DNA of 64,000 nt from Bacteroidota bacterium (lineage in GTDB: Bacteria; Bacteroidota; Bacteroidia; Bacteroidales; FEN-979). The position numbers and the translations under genes are program-made. The notes under the pieces were generated by a model. That model was not told the origin of the DNA. It searched no databases and saw only the letters and a program-made list of their open reading frames with translations. The stretch's first letter is position 1. Each line of letters begins with the position of its first letter. The stretch is from assembly GCA_026391355.1 (NCBI GenBank), contig JAPLDH010000070.1:1-64000 (forward strand), given 5' to 3'. Shown piece by piece: positions 53,483 through 63,237 of the stretch.

Positions 53483-55918
53483 ATGAAAAAAGCAGAAAAC
53501 ACCCATCAGATTCCTGAACAGGAAATTTCTATCGTTCAGGAAGAGAATTCTTCACCTGTCGAAAAAACAGAATTACTAACCGATAACAACCTTCCAACTG
53601 ATGAAAATCAGGTAACAGAAGAAAAAAGTAAAGAGGAATTCCCCCAGGAAATTGAACAACCTGAAGTTAAAACATCTGTCGAGATCACTCCGGATGAAAA
53701 ACCCGAAATAGTTTCAGAAATTAAACCCGAAGAGGGTATGGAAAAAATTCCTGAAGAGATCCCTGAAGAGATCCCTGAAAAGTCCCCTGAAGAGATCCTG
53801 AAAAAAATCACGGAAAAAAAACCCGAAAAAAAACAGAAAGAGATTTCTCCTGTTGAATCACCTGAAATCAGTGCTGAGGTTACTGATGACCAGCCAGCGG
53901 AAACACCTATTGTTGAACCGGTCGAGATCCATGCTGAAGTCATTGAAGACCAGTCAGTAGAAACATCATTTATCGAACCGCTCGAGATCAATGCTGAAGT
54001 CACTGAAGACCAGTCAGTAGAAACATCATTTATCGAACCGGTCGGGATCAGTGCTGAAGTCACTGAAGATAACCCCGTTCCTGTCGAAGCAAAAACGGTA
54101 GAAGAAGAAACCGGGCTGGCTATTCCCGAACTTCATGAGGATACCATCGAACCGTTGGAGGAAGATCTTCAGATAGCTGCTGAAGAAGAAGCTAAAGACA
54201 CGAGTGTAGATTATGACAGTCATACCCGGGAAGAACTGGTAGAAATGCTCCAGGAAGCTGTCACCCAGGAAGATATTAACTCCGTTAAAAACAGGATCGC
54301 ACTTATCAAGGTTGCCTTTATCAGGAAAAAGAAAGAAGAAAACCTTCTCCTGTATCAGCAATTCCTCACCGAAGGGGGAACAAAGGAGGATTTTGCTGCA
54401 AATCAGGATCCGCTTGAAGAACGGTTTAATGAGATTTTTAACATATACAAAGCCAACAAGGCCAGGTATACAGAGGAACAGGAAAAGATCAAACTGAATA
54501 ACCTGAAGAAAAAGCAGGAAATTCTTGATGAGCTGAAACAACTGGTTTCTTCTGAAGAGACCCTGAAAAAAACATACGACGAATTCAAAGCCTTACAGGA
54601 ACGGTGGAAAGGGATCGGTATGGTACCACGTACCGAGATCAATAACCTGTGGCAGAACTACCATTTTCTCGTCGAGAAGTTCTTTGATAAAGTAAAACTG
54701 AATAAAGAACTGAAAGACCTTGACCTGAAGAAAAACCTGGAGGCCAAGATGTCCCTTTGTGAGAAAACTGAAGAGTTGCTGCTTGAAACCTCTATTCTGA
54801 GATCTTTCAAGAAACTTCAGAAATATCATGAAGAATGGAAAGAATTAGGACCCGTGCCCGCTGATAAGAAAGATGAGATCTGGGAAAGGTTTAAGAACAC
54901 TTCTGATAAAATCAACGACCGGCGCAGGGAACATTATACGCAGATTGAGGATGAACAGCAGAAAAATCTTGAAACCAAAACTGCTTTATGTGAACAGGGA
55001 GAAGAGATCCTCAATGCCAAAGTTGAAACCATTAAAGAATGGCAGGAATTTACCAATAAGGTAAATGAACTTCTGATTGTTTGGAAGTCCGTTGGACCGG
55101 TACCACAAAAAGTCAACACGGAGATATGGAACCGCTTTAAGACCAGTCTTGACGCCTTCTTCTCCACAAAAAAAGATTTCTTTGACAAGCTGAAGGACCA
55201 GCAGGTTCATAATTATAACCTGAAAGTTGACCTTTGTGTCCAGGCCGAAGCCCTGAAAACCAGCAATGACTGGAAAAAGACCTCCAATGACCTGATCCGG
55301 CTTCAGAATGAGTGGAAAAATATCGGACCCGTTCCCAAGAAACATTCTGATAAGATCTGGAAAAGATTCCGCGCAGCTTGCGATGAGTTCTTTACTGCCA
55401 AATCGAGTTACTTCTCCAATGTCAGGTCTAACGAAGGAGAAAACCTGAACAAAAAAACGGATCTGATCAATCGCTTAAAAGAATTTCAAGCGACTGAGGA
55501 TAAGAACCAGAACCTGGAGATGCTGAAAAATTTCCAGCGCGAATGGACAGAGATCGGTCATATTCCCATCAAGGAGAAAGATAAGTTGCAGAATGAATAC
55601 AGGGCAATCATCAACCAGCATCTCGACAAACTTAAGATCAGTGAATTTGAGATCAGCGCCGTCAACTTCCAGAACCGGATCGAAAATCTCAAGAATGATC
55701 CGAATTCACGCCGCCTGATTGGCCGTGAAAAGGATTTTCTGGCAGGAAAGATCAGTAAACTCAAGGAGGATGTCAACCTTTGGGAGAACAATATCGGATT
55801 CCTGGCCGATTCCAAAAATGCAGCCATCCTGAAGGAAGAATTCACAAAGAAGATCAATAAGGCCAAATCGGAGCTGAAAGTGATGGAAGCGAAGTTCAAA
55901 ATTCTACGAAGCCAGTGA
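53483..55918 (+). CDS. DUF349 coiled-coil protein with acidic N-terminal repeats
   Basis: This is an 811-residue cytoplasmic protein. Residues 1-235 are low-complexity, Glu/Pro-rich, with several 20-residue repeats encoded by 60-bp units (53855-54069). Residues 250-790 carry about five DUF349 repeats with a W-x-x-G-P-V-P pattern (e.g. WKELGPVPADKKDEIWERF, WKSVGPVPQKVNTEIWNRF, WKNIGPVPKKHSDKIWKRF). The repeats form helical bundles; the function is unknown, though DUF349 proteins are conserved in Bacteroidota and actinobacteria. The N-terminal tail is likely disordered. Confidence 0.85.
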   Translation: MKKAENTHQIPEQEISIVQEENSSPVEKTELLTDNNLPTDENQVTEEKSKEEFPQEIEQPEVKTSVEITPDEKPEIVSEIKPEEGMEKIPEEIPEEIPEKSPEEILKKITEKKPEKKQKEISPVESPEISAEVTDDQPAETPIVEPVEIHAEVIEDQSVETSFIEPLEINAEVTEDQSVETSFIEPVGISAEVTEDNPVPVEAKTVEEETGLAIPELHEDTIEPLEEDLQIAAEEEAKDTSVDYDSHTREELVEMLQEAVTQEDINSVKNRIALIKVAFIRKKKEENLLLYQQFLTEGGTKEDFAANQDPLEERFNEIFNIYKANKARYTEEQEKIKLNNLKKKQEILDELKQLVSSEETLKKTYDEFKALQERWKGIGMVPRTEINNLWQNYHFLVEKFFDKVKLNKELKDLDLKKNLEAKMSLCEKTEELLLETSILRSFKKLQKYHEEWKELGPVPADKKDEIWERFKNTSDKINDRRREHYTQIEDEQQKNLETKTALCEQGEEILNAKVETIKEWQEFTNKVNELLIVWKSVGPVPQKVNTEIWNRFKTSLDAFFSTKKDFFDKLKDQQVHNYNLKVDLCVQAEALKTSNDWKKTSNDLIRLQNEWKNIGPVPKKHSDKIWKRFRAACDEFFTAKSSYFSNVRSNEGENLNKKTDLINRLKEFQATEDKNQNLEMLKNFQREWTEIGHIPIKEKDKLQNEYRAIINQHLDKLKISEFEISAVNFQNRIENLKNDPNSRRLIGREKDFLAGKISKLKEDVNLWENNIGFLADSKNAAILKEEFTKKINKAKSELKVMEAKFKILRSQ
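53855..54069 (+). repeat. 60-bp tandem repeats coding acidic 20-residue units
   Basis: About 3.5 copies of a 60-base unit (…GAAGTCACTGAAGACCAGTC…) encode (V/L)EIxAEVxEDQSVETSFIEP. The copies differ at few bases, so they arose by recent slippage. Confidence 0.85.
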
Positions 55919-55954
55919 CCAGATCTCCTGGATTGGTTGGAATTTGCAAAGAAG

Positions 55955-56047
55955 TGACAAAGTAACGCGTAACGCGTGACGAGTGATCAATTACTAATCA
56001 CCAATTCGCCAATTCACTAATTCACCAGTTAAAAAAGTGACAAAGTT
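55955..56047. repeat. Stutter words (AACGCGTGACG, CAATTCACTAATTC)
   Basis: Repeats of GTAACGCGTAACGCGTGACG and CCAATTCGCCAATTCACTAATTC between the DUF349 gene and aroC. TGACAAAGTTATG directly precedes aroC. Confidence 0.55.
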
Positions 56048-57118
56048 ATGTCCGGCAACTCTATCGGTAAAGTTCTTGTTATCACTACTTTCGGCGAATC
56101 ACACGGACCGGCTGTTGGAGGTGTACTCGATGGTTTTCCATCCAATATTCTGATTGACGTTTCCTTCATTCAATCAGAGTTGAACCGGAGAAAAACGAAA
56201 TCCTGGTTTTATGCTTCTGCCCGGAATGAGGAAGATGAGATTGAAATTCTCTCTGGCATTTTTGAAAATAAAAGTACCGGTGCTCCTATCGCTTTCATTG
56301 TCAGGAATAAGAATGCGAGACCTGCAGATTATAAACAACTGAAAGATGTTTACCGGCCTTCTCACGCAGATTTCACATGGGAAATGAAATATGGGATACG
56401 TGATTACCTGGGCGGGGGGAGGAGTTCCGCTCGTGAAACCGTGGCGCGTGTTGCAGGAGGAGCCATAGCAAAGTTACTCCTGAACAATCACAGGATCTCC
56501 ATTCTTTCTTATGTTTCACAGATCGGGACTGTCAAACTTCCGGATGGTTTCACTGTGATTGATCCCGATACAATCCTGAAAAGTCCTGTTTTATGTCCCG
56601 ATGAAGAAACCAGCCACCGGATGATAGCACTCCTCGAAAATCTGAAATCAGAAGGCGATACTACAGGAGGGATAATAAACTGCATAATCAGCGGTGTTCC
56701 TGTTGGCCTGGGCGAACCGGTATTCGACAAACTCCAGGCCGACCTGGCAAAAGCCATGCTGAGTATTAATGCCGTGAAAGGATTTGAATACGGATCAGGC
56801 TTTGGAGCAGCAGCGATGAAAGGTTCTGAACACAACGACCCTTTTGTTTTCAAAGACAATCATATCACTACCTCCACCAACTTCTCCGGTGGCATCCAGG
56901 GCGGGATCTCAAACGGTAATGAGATCTTTTTCCGGGTTGCATTCAAACCTCCTCCCACTTTAATGAGAGACCAGAAAACGGTCAATTCCAAAGGACAGAA
57001 AGTAATCCTCAAAGGCAAAGGCAGGCATGACGTCTGCATGGTTCCACGTGCACTTCCCATCGTCGAGGCCATGGCAGCACTGGTCCTGGCCGATCATTTA
57101 ATCAGAAATACAAAATAA
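56048..57118 (+). CDS. aroC: Chorismate synthase
   Basis: This is a 356-residue FMN-dependent enzyme that ends the shikimate pathway by converting EPSP to chorismate. It has FGESHGPAVGGVLDGFP near the N-terminus, GGGRSSARETVARVA (about 120), and GGIQGGISNG, the conserved loop elements. An array of AACTGGTGAACTGG words follows its stop. Confidence 0.96.
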   Translation: MSGNSIGKVLVITTFGESHGPAVGGVLDGFPSNILIDVSFIQSELNRRKTKSWFYASARNEEDEIEILSGIFENKSTGAPIAFIVRNKNARPADYKQLKDVYRPSHADFTWEMKYGIRDYLGGGRSSARETVARVAGGAIAKLLLNNHRISILSYVSQIGTVKLPDGFTVIDPDTILKSPVLCPDEETSHRMIALLENLKSEGDTTGGIINCIISGVPVGLGEPVFDKLQADLAKAMLSINAVKGFEYGSGFGAAAMKGSEHNDPFVFKDNHITTSTNFSGGIQGGISNGNEIFFRVAFKPPPTLMRDQKTVNSKGQKVILKGKGRHDVCMVPRALPIVEAMAALVLADHLIRNTK

Positions 57119-57245
57119 CTGGTGAACTGGTGAGTTGGTGAACTGGTGAGTTGGTCATTGGTTATTAGTCATTAGGAACTGGAAACTGGAAACTGGGAAC
57201 TGGGAACTGGAAACTGCGAACTGAGAATTTTGTCACACGTTACGC
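57118..57245. repeat. Stutter array (AACTGGTG and GGGAACTGGAAACTGG words)
   Basis: Convergent gap between aroC and aguA. AACTGGTGAGTTGG words lead to GGTCATTGG/GTCATTAG words (sense to aroC), then AACTGGAAACTGGG words. It contains no gene. Confidence 0.85.
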
Positions 57246-57253
57246 GTCACCCT

Positions 57254-58309
57254 TTACACCGGTTCCTGCTGCGACAGGCAATGAAAGGATCCCAATCCCC
57301 AGATGATATCTGTCGAATCGATACCAATGATCTGGCGGTCGGGGAAGCACTGTTCGAGGATTCCCATGGCTTTATCATCCTCTTTGCAACGGTAGACAGG
57401 GACAATCACTGACTTGTTTGATATATAAAAATTTGCATAGGATGCAGGAAGGCGCTGTCCTTCATACCAGACCGGTTTTGGCATCGGGATCTCAGCAATA
57501 TCTAATTGCTTGCCGCTTGTAAGCCGCATTTTCTTCAGCATCTGCAGGTTGTCATGAAGTGGTTTGCTATTGGTATCACTTTTATTGGTCTCCACCATGG
57601 TAACTACCGCATCTTCCCTGAAAAAACGGGTCATATCATCGATATGGCCGTTCGTGTCGTCGCCATTGATGCCGTCGCCCAGCCAGAGTATCTGTTCCAC
57701 TCCATAATAATTTCTGAGATAATCCTCAATTTTCTCCTGCGAAAGTCCGGCATTACGGTTTTCATGAAGCAGACAGGATGTTGTGGTGAGCAGCGTTCCT
57801 TTCCCGTTGAAATCAACTGCACCTCCTTCCATTACGATCCCGGGGTAAAAAACGGGTATGTCAAGTGCTTTTCCGATCAGCGAAGGAATTTTCTCATCCA
57901 GGTCATAGGGATACTTCTCACCCCAGGCATTGTATTTCCAGCTAACAATCACCCTGGGGATTTCTGTTCCCGGGTTAATAAGGAATGCCGGGCCGTGATC
58001 CCGGCACCAGGCATCGTTTGTAGGATGCAGGAATAACCTGATATTGGCAATGTCACATCCTGCTTGTTCAAGATCATGGATGACCGTTGATTTCAACTCT
58101 ACATTCCTGACGTTGATGCAAACCATTTCACTTTCCGATAACTCCTTGATAAAACGGTTATAGGAAGAAAAAATTCGTGGTAATGTTCCAGGCCAGGAAT
58201 AGGAATCGTCATGCGGATAGCTGAGCCAGGTGGCACTGTGTTTTTCCCACTCTGCCGGAAAATGATATCCCAGTTGTCGGGGAGTCAGTTCTGAATGCTC
58301 AATACCCAT
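57254..58309 (-). CDS. aguA: Agmatine deiminase
   Basis: This is a 351-residue peptidyl-arginine deiminase-family enzyme that converts agmatine to N-carbamoylputrescine and ammonia. Signature residues are WLSYPHD near the N-terminus, GGAVDFNGKG, DTNGHIDDM (catalytic His-Asp) and the nucleophile cysteine in GSFHCLSQQ (Cys344). The next gene of the pathway starts two bases upstream on the same strand. Confidence 0.93.
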   Translation of the reverse strand: MGIEHSELTPRQLGYHFPAEWEKHSATWLSYPHDDSYSWPGTLPRIFSSYNRFIKELSESEMVCINVRNVELKSTVIHDLEQAGCDIANIRLFLHPTNDAWCRDHGPAFLINPGTEIPRVIVSWKYNAWGEKYPYDLDEKIPSLIGKALDIPVFYPGIVMEGGAVDFNGKGTLLTTTSCLLHENRNAGLSQEKIEDYLRNYYGVEQILWLGDGINGDDTNGHIDDMTRFFREDAVVTMVETNKSDTNSKPLHDNLQMLKKMRLTSGKQLDIAEIPMPKPVWYEGQRLPASYANFYISNKSVIVPVYRCKEDDKAMGILEQCFPDRQIIGIDSTDIIWGLGSFHCLSQQEPV

Positions 58310-58310
58310 A

Positions 58311-59186
58311 TCAGGATTCGTCGATAAAGCGGTTCAGGATCGGGTTGTAAGTATCAATACGCCGGTCACGAAGGAATGGCCAGTGAACACGGATCTCTTC
58401 GATGCGGTCCATATCCAATTCCTGCACATGGGTGATCTCCTCGCTGTGAGGAGCCTCAAATAACAATTCACCAAAGGGATCTGAAACAAAAGATCCTCCC
58501 CAGAATTTGAGGTTCCCCTCGGTACCGGTTCGGTTCACAGCTACAACAAACACTCCGTTCGCAATGGCATGACCACGTTGGATGGTCTGCCAGGCTTGAT
58601 ATTGCTGACGGTTTGTCTGTTCATCCTGCGAAAGTGCCCAGCCAATAGCAGTCGGGTAAAAAAGGATCTCCGCGCCCATCAGGCTTGTAATCCGTGCAGC
58701 TTCAGGATACCATTGATCCCAGCAGATCAGTACCCCGATTTTCGCATACCGTGTATCAAAGACTTTGTAGCCCTGATCTCCGGGAGTAAAATAGAATTTC
58801 TCATAAAATCCCGGATCATCCGGTATATGCTGTTTCCGGTACTTTCCCAGGTATTTACCATCCGCATCGATCACGGCCACCGTATTATGAAAAATACCAC
58901 TAATCCGTTTCTCAAACAACGATGCAATGATCACTACCTCATGCTCCTTCGCCGTTTTCTGCAAGCCCTCCACGGTCGGCCCGGGGATCGATTCAGCCAG
59001 ACCGAAATGCTCATATTTCTCTTCACGGCAAAAATAGGGTGAGGAGAACAATTCCTGTAAACAAACGATTTGGGCACCGGCACCTGCAACCCTGGCAATT
59101 CCTGCTATGACATTGAAAATATTCTTCTCCTTATTCTCCACACAGGAAAACTGAACAAGGCCGACGTTAACTTTTCTCGTTTCCAT
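58311..59186 (-). CDS. aguB: N-carbamoylputrescine amidase
   Basis: This is a 291-residue nitrilase-superfamily amidase. The catalytic triad is Glu45 (CLQELF), Lys118 (YRKQHIP) and Cys155 (LICWDQWYPEAAR). It hydrolyses N-carbamoylputrescine to putrescine. It is only one base from aguA, so the pair is one operon for polyamine synthesis. Confidence 0.93.
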   Translation of the reverse strand: METRKVNVGLVQFSCVENKEKNIFNVIAGIARVAGAGAQIVCLQELFSSPYFCREEKYEHFGLAESIPGPTVEGLQKTAKEHEVVIIASLFEKRISGIFHNTVAVIDADGKYLGKYRKQHIPDDPGFYEKFYFTPGDQGYKVFDTRYAKIGVLICWDQWYPEAARITSLMGAEILFYPTAIGWALSQDEQTNRQQYQAWQTIQRGHAIANGVFVVAVNRTGTEGNLKFWGGSFVSDPFGELLFEAPHSEEITHVQELDMDRIEEIRVHWPFLRDRRIDTYNPILNRFIDES

Positions 59187-59191
59187 GATGA

Positions 59192-60118
59192 TTACCTGGG
59201 ATTTAACACGAACTTTCGTGAGAATTTCTGACGATCATGAATGATATTCAGAATATAAACCCCGGGAGGCATATGACCGTATGCTATTTCCATTCTGTCC
59301 TTCTTAATCATAACAGGACTGACCCGTGCGGCTTCTCTTCCTGTTATATCATATAAAGAAACCGAAACATCCTGTTGTTTTTCAAAATCGTAAAATAAAA
59401 GCAACCGGTTTGTTTCCCTGTCCTGGAATATTTCAATCCCGGTTTGTGGGTTTTGGCGGTCAATACCTACCGTATAGTCGAGGGAAATATTATCTAAATA
59501 AAGGATACTTCCTGCGATTGCAGTCTCCTCGGCAGAGGAAAGCGCAAAGATATTCATTGAATCAGGTGTTGCAATGCTGTCGTAATTGATCCATGCCGAA
59601 AAGGGTGTCCAATCGCTCACCACATCATGCGTGGAAAAATAACCGTTGGCTATCGTATCCCTGGCATTTCCGACGGTCTTGAACAGACCGATCGCAATCA
59701 GGCAACTGTCGCCACCCTGCGGTAAGTATTTATAAAATCCTTTCAGATGGGTGGGATTATCTGAGATTGGCCAGCCACCTGTTACCGTGTATGCAAGGGT
59801 ACCAAGGTCAATGGTTAACTTTCCAAGGGTCACAAACCCGGGAACATCCATGGGAGGGAGAGTAATATGCTTGCTTTCAAGCTTTGCAGAATAACTCCCA
59901 TCTTCATGATCCGAACTTTTTGTAACCACTGTGGTCCCAAAAAATGGGATAGCGGAGATCTCCTGGTTGGGTGTATCCCAATACTGCGGATCCGAGTACC
60001 CGGAATAATTGTTCCAGGTTTCAAAACTCCCGTTCGGAACCGCGGTTTGCGCGCTCACAAATGCAGGGATCCAAATAAGAAACAGAAAAACCAAAAGCCT
60101 AATAAATATCCTTTCCAT
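59192..60118 (-). CDS. T9SS type A sorting-domain protein
   Basis: This is a 308-residue secreted protein: signal peptide to VSAQ, a PCMD-like or carbohydrate-binding-like jelly-roll domain (about 24-215; NGSFETWNNYSGYSDPQYWD), and a C-terminal sorting domain (about 225-308; DVSVSLYDITGREAAR and MPPGVYILNIIHDRQKFSRK). Substrate unknown. Confidence 0.82.
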   Translation of the reverse strand: MERIFIRLLVFLFLIWIPAFVSAQTAVPNGSFETWNNYSGYSDPQYWDTPNQEISAIPFFGTTVVTKSSDHEDGSYSAKLESKHITLPPMDVPGFVTLGKLTIDLGTLAYTVTGGWPISDNPTHLKGFYKYLPQGGDSCLIAIGLFKTVGNARDTIANGYFSTHDVVSDWTPFSAWINYDSIATPDSMNIFALSSAEETAIAGSILYLDNISLDYTVGIDRQNPQTGIEIFQDRETNRLLLFYDFEKQQDVSVSLYDITGREAARVSPVMIKKDRMEIAYGHMPPGVYILNIIHDRQKFSRKFVLNPR

Positions 60119-60171
60119 TGTATAATTTTTTAATTTTCCTTGAGTTTAGAAGAAGGTAAAAGAAAAGCCGC

Positions 60172-60179
60172 CAAATATA
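60172..60179 (-). promoter_or_regulatory. Putative -7 box TATATTTG for the T9SS gene
   Basis: Matches TAnnTTTG on the minus strand, 54 bases before the start codon at 60118. The gap also holds TACCTTTT (60196-60203), one mismatch from the consensus, in the direction of the OmpA/PD40 gene. Confidence 0.45.
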
Positions 60180-60219
60180 GCGAAAATATTAATTTTACCT
60201 TTTTATTAAAATTCTTCCC

Positions 60220-62205
60220 ATGTTTGGCAGGATCCGGGGTTATTTATACATCGGTCTGATATCTGTTTTTATCATCATCTCCACTTTACCCGTTGTTTTT
60301 TCACAAAATCCCTGTGAAAATCCACGCAACAAGAAGATTGAGAAACTTTACGACGAGGGTACATCAGCCTATAAACGGGGCAACTTTATTGAGGCAGGGA
60401 GGATCATGAAAATGGTGATCAATGCCGAACCCGGTTTTATTGACGCTTATTTTGTACTCGGTCTCTCTAATTTTAGGAAGACCAATTCCAATTTTAAAGA
60501 AGCGGAGAAAAATTTCCTGAAAGTACTGGAATTATGTCCTGGCTATGACATTCATACCTATTATTACATGGGAGAAATCTGTTATGGGACTGAACGGTTT
60601 GATTCGACTGTTATGTATCTGTCAGAATTTTTGAAAAATGAAGAGAAGATGAAGTCGGATAAGGATTATACCAGGGCATCCGAGATTTTGAAATATTCCA
60701 GGTTTTACCTCGACATGATCCATCATCCGGTCCCTTTCGAGCCCAAAGTTGTATCCGGGGTTTCTTCAGCAGAAAATGAATACCTGCCCGGACTCTCTCC
60801 CGACAACCAGATGGCACTTTTCACAAGGGAGATCATGATTCCCCCTGAAAAAAATACGATCATCCAGACAACAAAATACAAGGAAAAGTTCATGTTTAGC
60901 AAACAACAGCCGGACGGTTCTTTTTCTGACGGCCAGGAGATGCCGGAGCCATTTAACATGAATGATAATGAAGGAGGCGCTACCCTGACAGTCGACAACA
61001 ATACACTTTACTATACCGTGTGTAAATATACTAAGGACAGGTCCTATTTTAATTGCGATATCTATTACTCGGATTTTGTGAATGGCGACTGGACACCCAT
61101 AAAAAGTGTAAGTGATAAGGTGAACCTCCCATTCTCATGGGAATCACAACCCAGCATCTCGTCCGACGGAAAGTCATTGTACTTCATCAGTGACCGGCCA
61201 GGAGGATATGGAGGATATGATGTATACCGTTCGATGAAGAACAGCAGCGGAGAATGGGGAACCCCGATCAACCTGGGTCCTAATATCAATACCCGGCAAA
61301 ATGAGAAATCCCCGTTCATTCATCCCGATGACAAGACCCTCTATTTTTCATCCGATGGATGGATGGGGATGGGTGGATATGATGTTTTTTTTTCCCGTGT
61401 AGACAGCGCCGGTACCTGGAGTAAGCCGGTAAACCTTGGGTACCCGATCAATTCGCCCGATGATGAGGTGGGTTTTATTGTCAGTACAGACGGTACACAT
61501 GTTTATTTTGCTTCCAATAAATACAAAGGCAAGGGAGGATGGGATGTTTTTACTTTTGACCTTTATAAAGAGGCACAACCGGACAAAGTTCTTTTGCTGA
61601 AGGGGACTGTCAGGACAGAAACCGACGATGAACCGGTGAAGGCAAGACTTGAACTGAAGAATGTTGACACCAAAAAGACCTCGGAGATCCCGCTTGATTC
61701 CACCACCGGGAATTATGTTGCCGTAGCTCCTTTTAACAGCGATTATATCATGACGGTGAAGAAGGAGGGATATGTGTATGATGCCCACTACATTTCCAGG
61801 ATTGACAGTCTATTCAGGGTTCCCTCAAAACTTGACGTTAAGATTGAGCCCATCGAACTGAACAAATCATACCGGATCAACGACATCTATTTCGATTTCA
61901 ACTCATATCAGTTGAAGGATGAATCTAAAGTAGTATTGGATCAACTGATTGATTTCCTGAATGAAAATCCTTTGATCCGCATCGAGATCCAGGGCCATAC
62001 TGACAACATCGGGAAGGATGCCGAAAACCTGCGCCTTTCAGATAACCGGGCCAGATCGGTTTATGATTACCTGATCGCCAGCAACATCAAGACAAACAGA
62101 CTGACTTACAAAGGGTTCGGAAAAACAATGCCGGTCGCAGATAACGATACCGAACAGGGAAGGGCGAAGAACCGCCGAACCGTATTTGTGATCACCAGCA
62201 AATAA
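60220..62205 (+). CDS. TPR, PD40 and OmpA-domain envelope protein
   Basis: This is a 661-residue protein with a signal peptide to VFSQ. Two to three TPR repeats (about 45-160) precede a WD40-like PD40 propeller (about 180-450: SISSDGKSLYFISDRPGGYGGYD, SPFIHPDDKTLYFSSDG). A CarboxypepD_reg-like segment (about 465-545) and an OmpA C-terminal peptidoglycan-binding domain (about 550-660; IEIQGHTDNIGKDAENLRLS) end it. Relatives include T9SS-associated PorE-type proteins. It is likely an outer-membrane/peptidoglycan linking protein. Confidence 0.87.
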   Translation: MFGRIRGYLYIGLISVFIIISTLPVVFSQNPCENPRNKKIEKLYDEGTSAYKRGNFIEAGRIMKMVINAEPGFIDAYFVLGLSNFRKTNSNFKEAEKNFLKVLELCPGYDIHTYYYMGEICYGTERFDSTVMYLSEFLKNEEKMKSDKDYTRASEILKYSRFYLDMIHHPVPFEPKVVSGVSSAENEYLPGLSPDNQMALFTREIMIPPEKNTIIQTTKYKEKFMFSKQQPDGSFSDGQEMPEPFNMNDNEGGATLTVDNNTLYYTVCKYTKDRSYFNCDIYYSDFVNGDWTPIKSVSDKVNLPFSWESQPSISSDGKSLYFISDRPGGYGGYDVYRSMKNSSGEWGTPINLGPNINTRQNEKSPFIHPDDKTLYFSSDGWMGMGGYDVFFSRVDSAGTWSKPVNLGYPINSPDDEVGFIVSTDGTHVYFASNKYKGKGGWDVFTFDLYKEAQPDKVLLLKGTVRTETDDEPVKARLELKNVDTKKTSEIPLDSTTGNYVAVAPFNSDYIMTVKKEGYVYDAHYISRIDSLFRVPSKLDVKIEPIELNKSYRINDIYFDFNSYQLKDESKVVLDQLIDFLNENPLIRIEIQGHTDNIGKDAENLRLSDNRARSVYDYLIASNIKTNRLTYKGFGKTMPVADNDTEQGRAKNRRTVFVITSK

Positions 62206-62452
62206 CTTACCGGTAATCCATTTGTACAAATTGGCGATAACCTGACATATCAGCATTATCAGGCACCATTCTCAAATAAGTAAAATTAGGTACTTGGAAT
62301 TGTTTAAGATTACGTAAATCTACTTACATAATATGCATAACAATTTGGGTTTGGTGAGTTTTTCCATTCACTTTTTATATTACTTTTAGTGAATCATTCA
62401 CGACTATACTACTATTCTACTTTTCTCCTTTACACTTGACATTGGTTCAACC
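62206..62452. other. Gene-free gap with a dyad
   Basis: A 246-base gap holding AGATT-ACGTA-AATCT (62307-62321), a perfect dyad of 5-base arms, and related TACGTAAATTACG words at 63136-63155. Could be a site for the regulator at 62453. No terminator is obvious. Confidence 0.3.
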
Positions 62453-63109
62453 ATGAAAGCAAAAATCCTGATTGTCGATGATCATGCATTACTCCGCAAA
62501 GGCGTCCATTCCATCATCAGTGCTCACCATCCTGAATGGGAAGTATATGAAGCTGAGAACGGGATCCAATCTATCCTGAAAGCCAATGACGTTAAACCTG
62601 ATCTGATCCTGATGGATTATCATATGCCCAAGCTGGATGGGATTAGCGCTGCAACGGCAATCCATCGGGAATATCCTGCTGCCAAGATCATTATGGTATC
62701 GATGGATGTCGGGGAGGAAGAGGTTGGTCATATGATCGATGCCGGAGTAATGGGGATTGTGCACAAGGAATCCCCCGAAGAAGAGCTTCTTAAGGCCATC
62801 AGTGAAGTGAGGGATGGTCAATACTATCTTAAAGGAAAGATCGGTGCCCTTGCTAATCAATACCGGATGGAGATGCTGGAGAAAAAGAAAAAACGGGTTA
62901 AAAGTCATGACCAACTGCTGAGCCGACGCGAAAATGATGTACTGAAACTTCTTGTCAAAGGTCTGTCCCGAAATGAAATTGCTGAAAAGTTCACACTCAG
63001 CAAAAGAACAGTTGAAAAACATATAGCCAACATCTACAAAAAGACCAATACACATTCAGTTTATTCCCTGATCCGGTTTACTTTGAAAAACGGGGTATTG
63101 GGAGAATAG
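62453..63109 (+). CDS. LuxR/NarL-family response regulator
   Basis: This is a 218-residue DNA-binding regulator: receiver domain (1-125) with phosphoacceptor Asp55 (LILMDYHMP), Lys105 (VHKES) and Ser83, then a LuxR-type HTH (about 150-215; SRRENDVLKLLVKGLSRNEI, TVEKHIANIYKKTNTHS). The partner histidine kinase is not in the window. Confidence 0.92.
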   Translation: MKAKILIVDDHALLRKGVHSIISAHHPEWEVYEAENGIQSILKANDVKPDLILMDYHMPKLDGISAATAIHREYPAAKIIMVSMDVGEEEVGHMIDAGVMGIVHKESPEEELLKAISEVRDGQYYLKGKIGALANQYRMEMLEKKKKRVKSHDQLLSRRENDVLKLLVKGLSRNEIAEKFTLSKRTVEKHIANIYKKTNTHSVYSLIRFTLKNGVLGE

Positions 63110-63237
63110 ATCACCTGCCTTCCCGATTTTTTTTCTACGTAAAATTACGCCTGTAATAAATAAGAAATTTTCAGTATTTCCCTGTATTTGATATTGCCGA
63201 AAAGGAGATTACTTTTGGGAAAATACTTCAGGATAAT

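Noticed and set aside
53608-54063. Long minus-strand serine/glycine-rich frame
   Set aside because: It is the antisense of the repetitive DUF349 tail.
334-57245. Stutter arrays considered as CRISPR arrays
   Set aside because: No constant repeat with unique spacers; words are contiguous and degenerate, and there are no cas genes.
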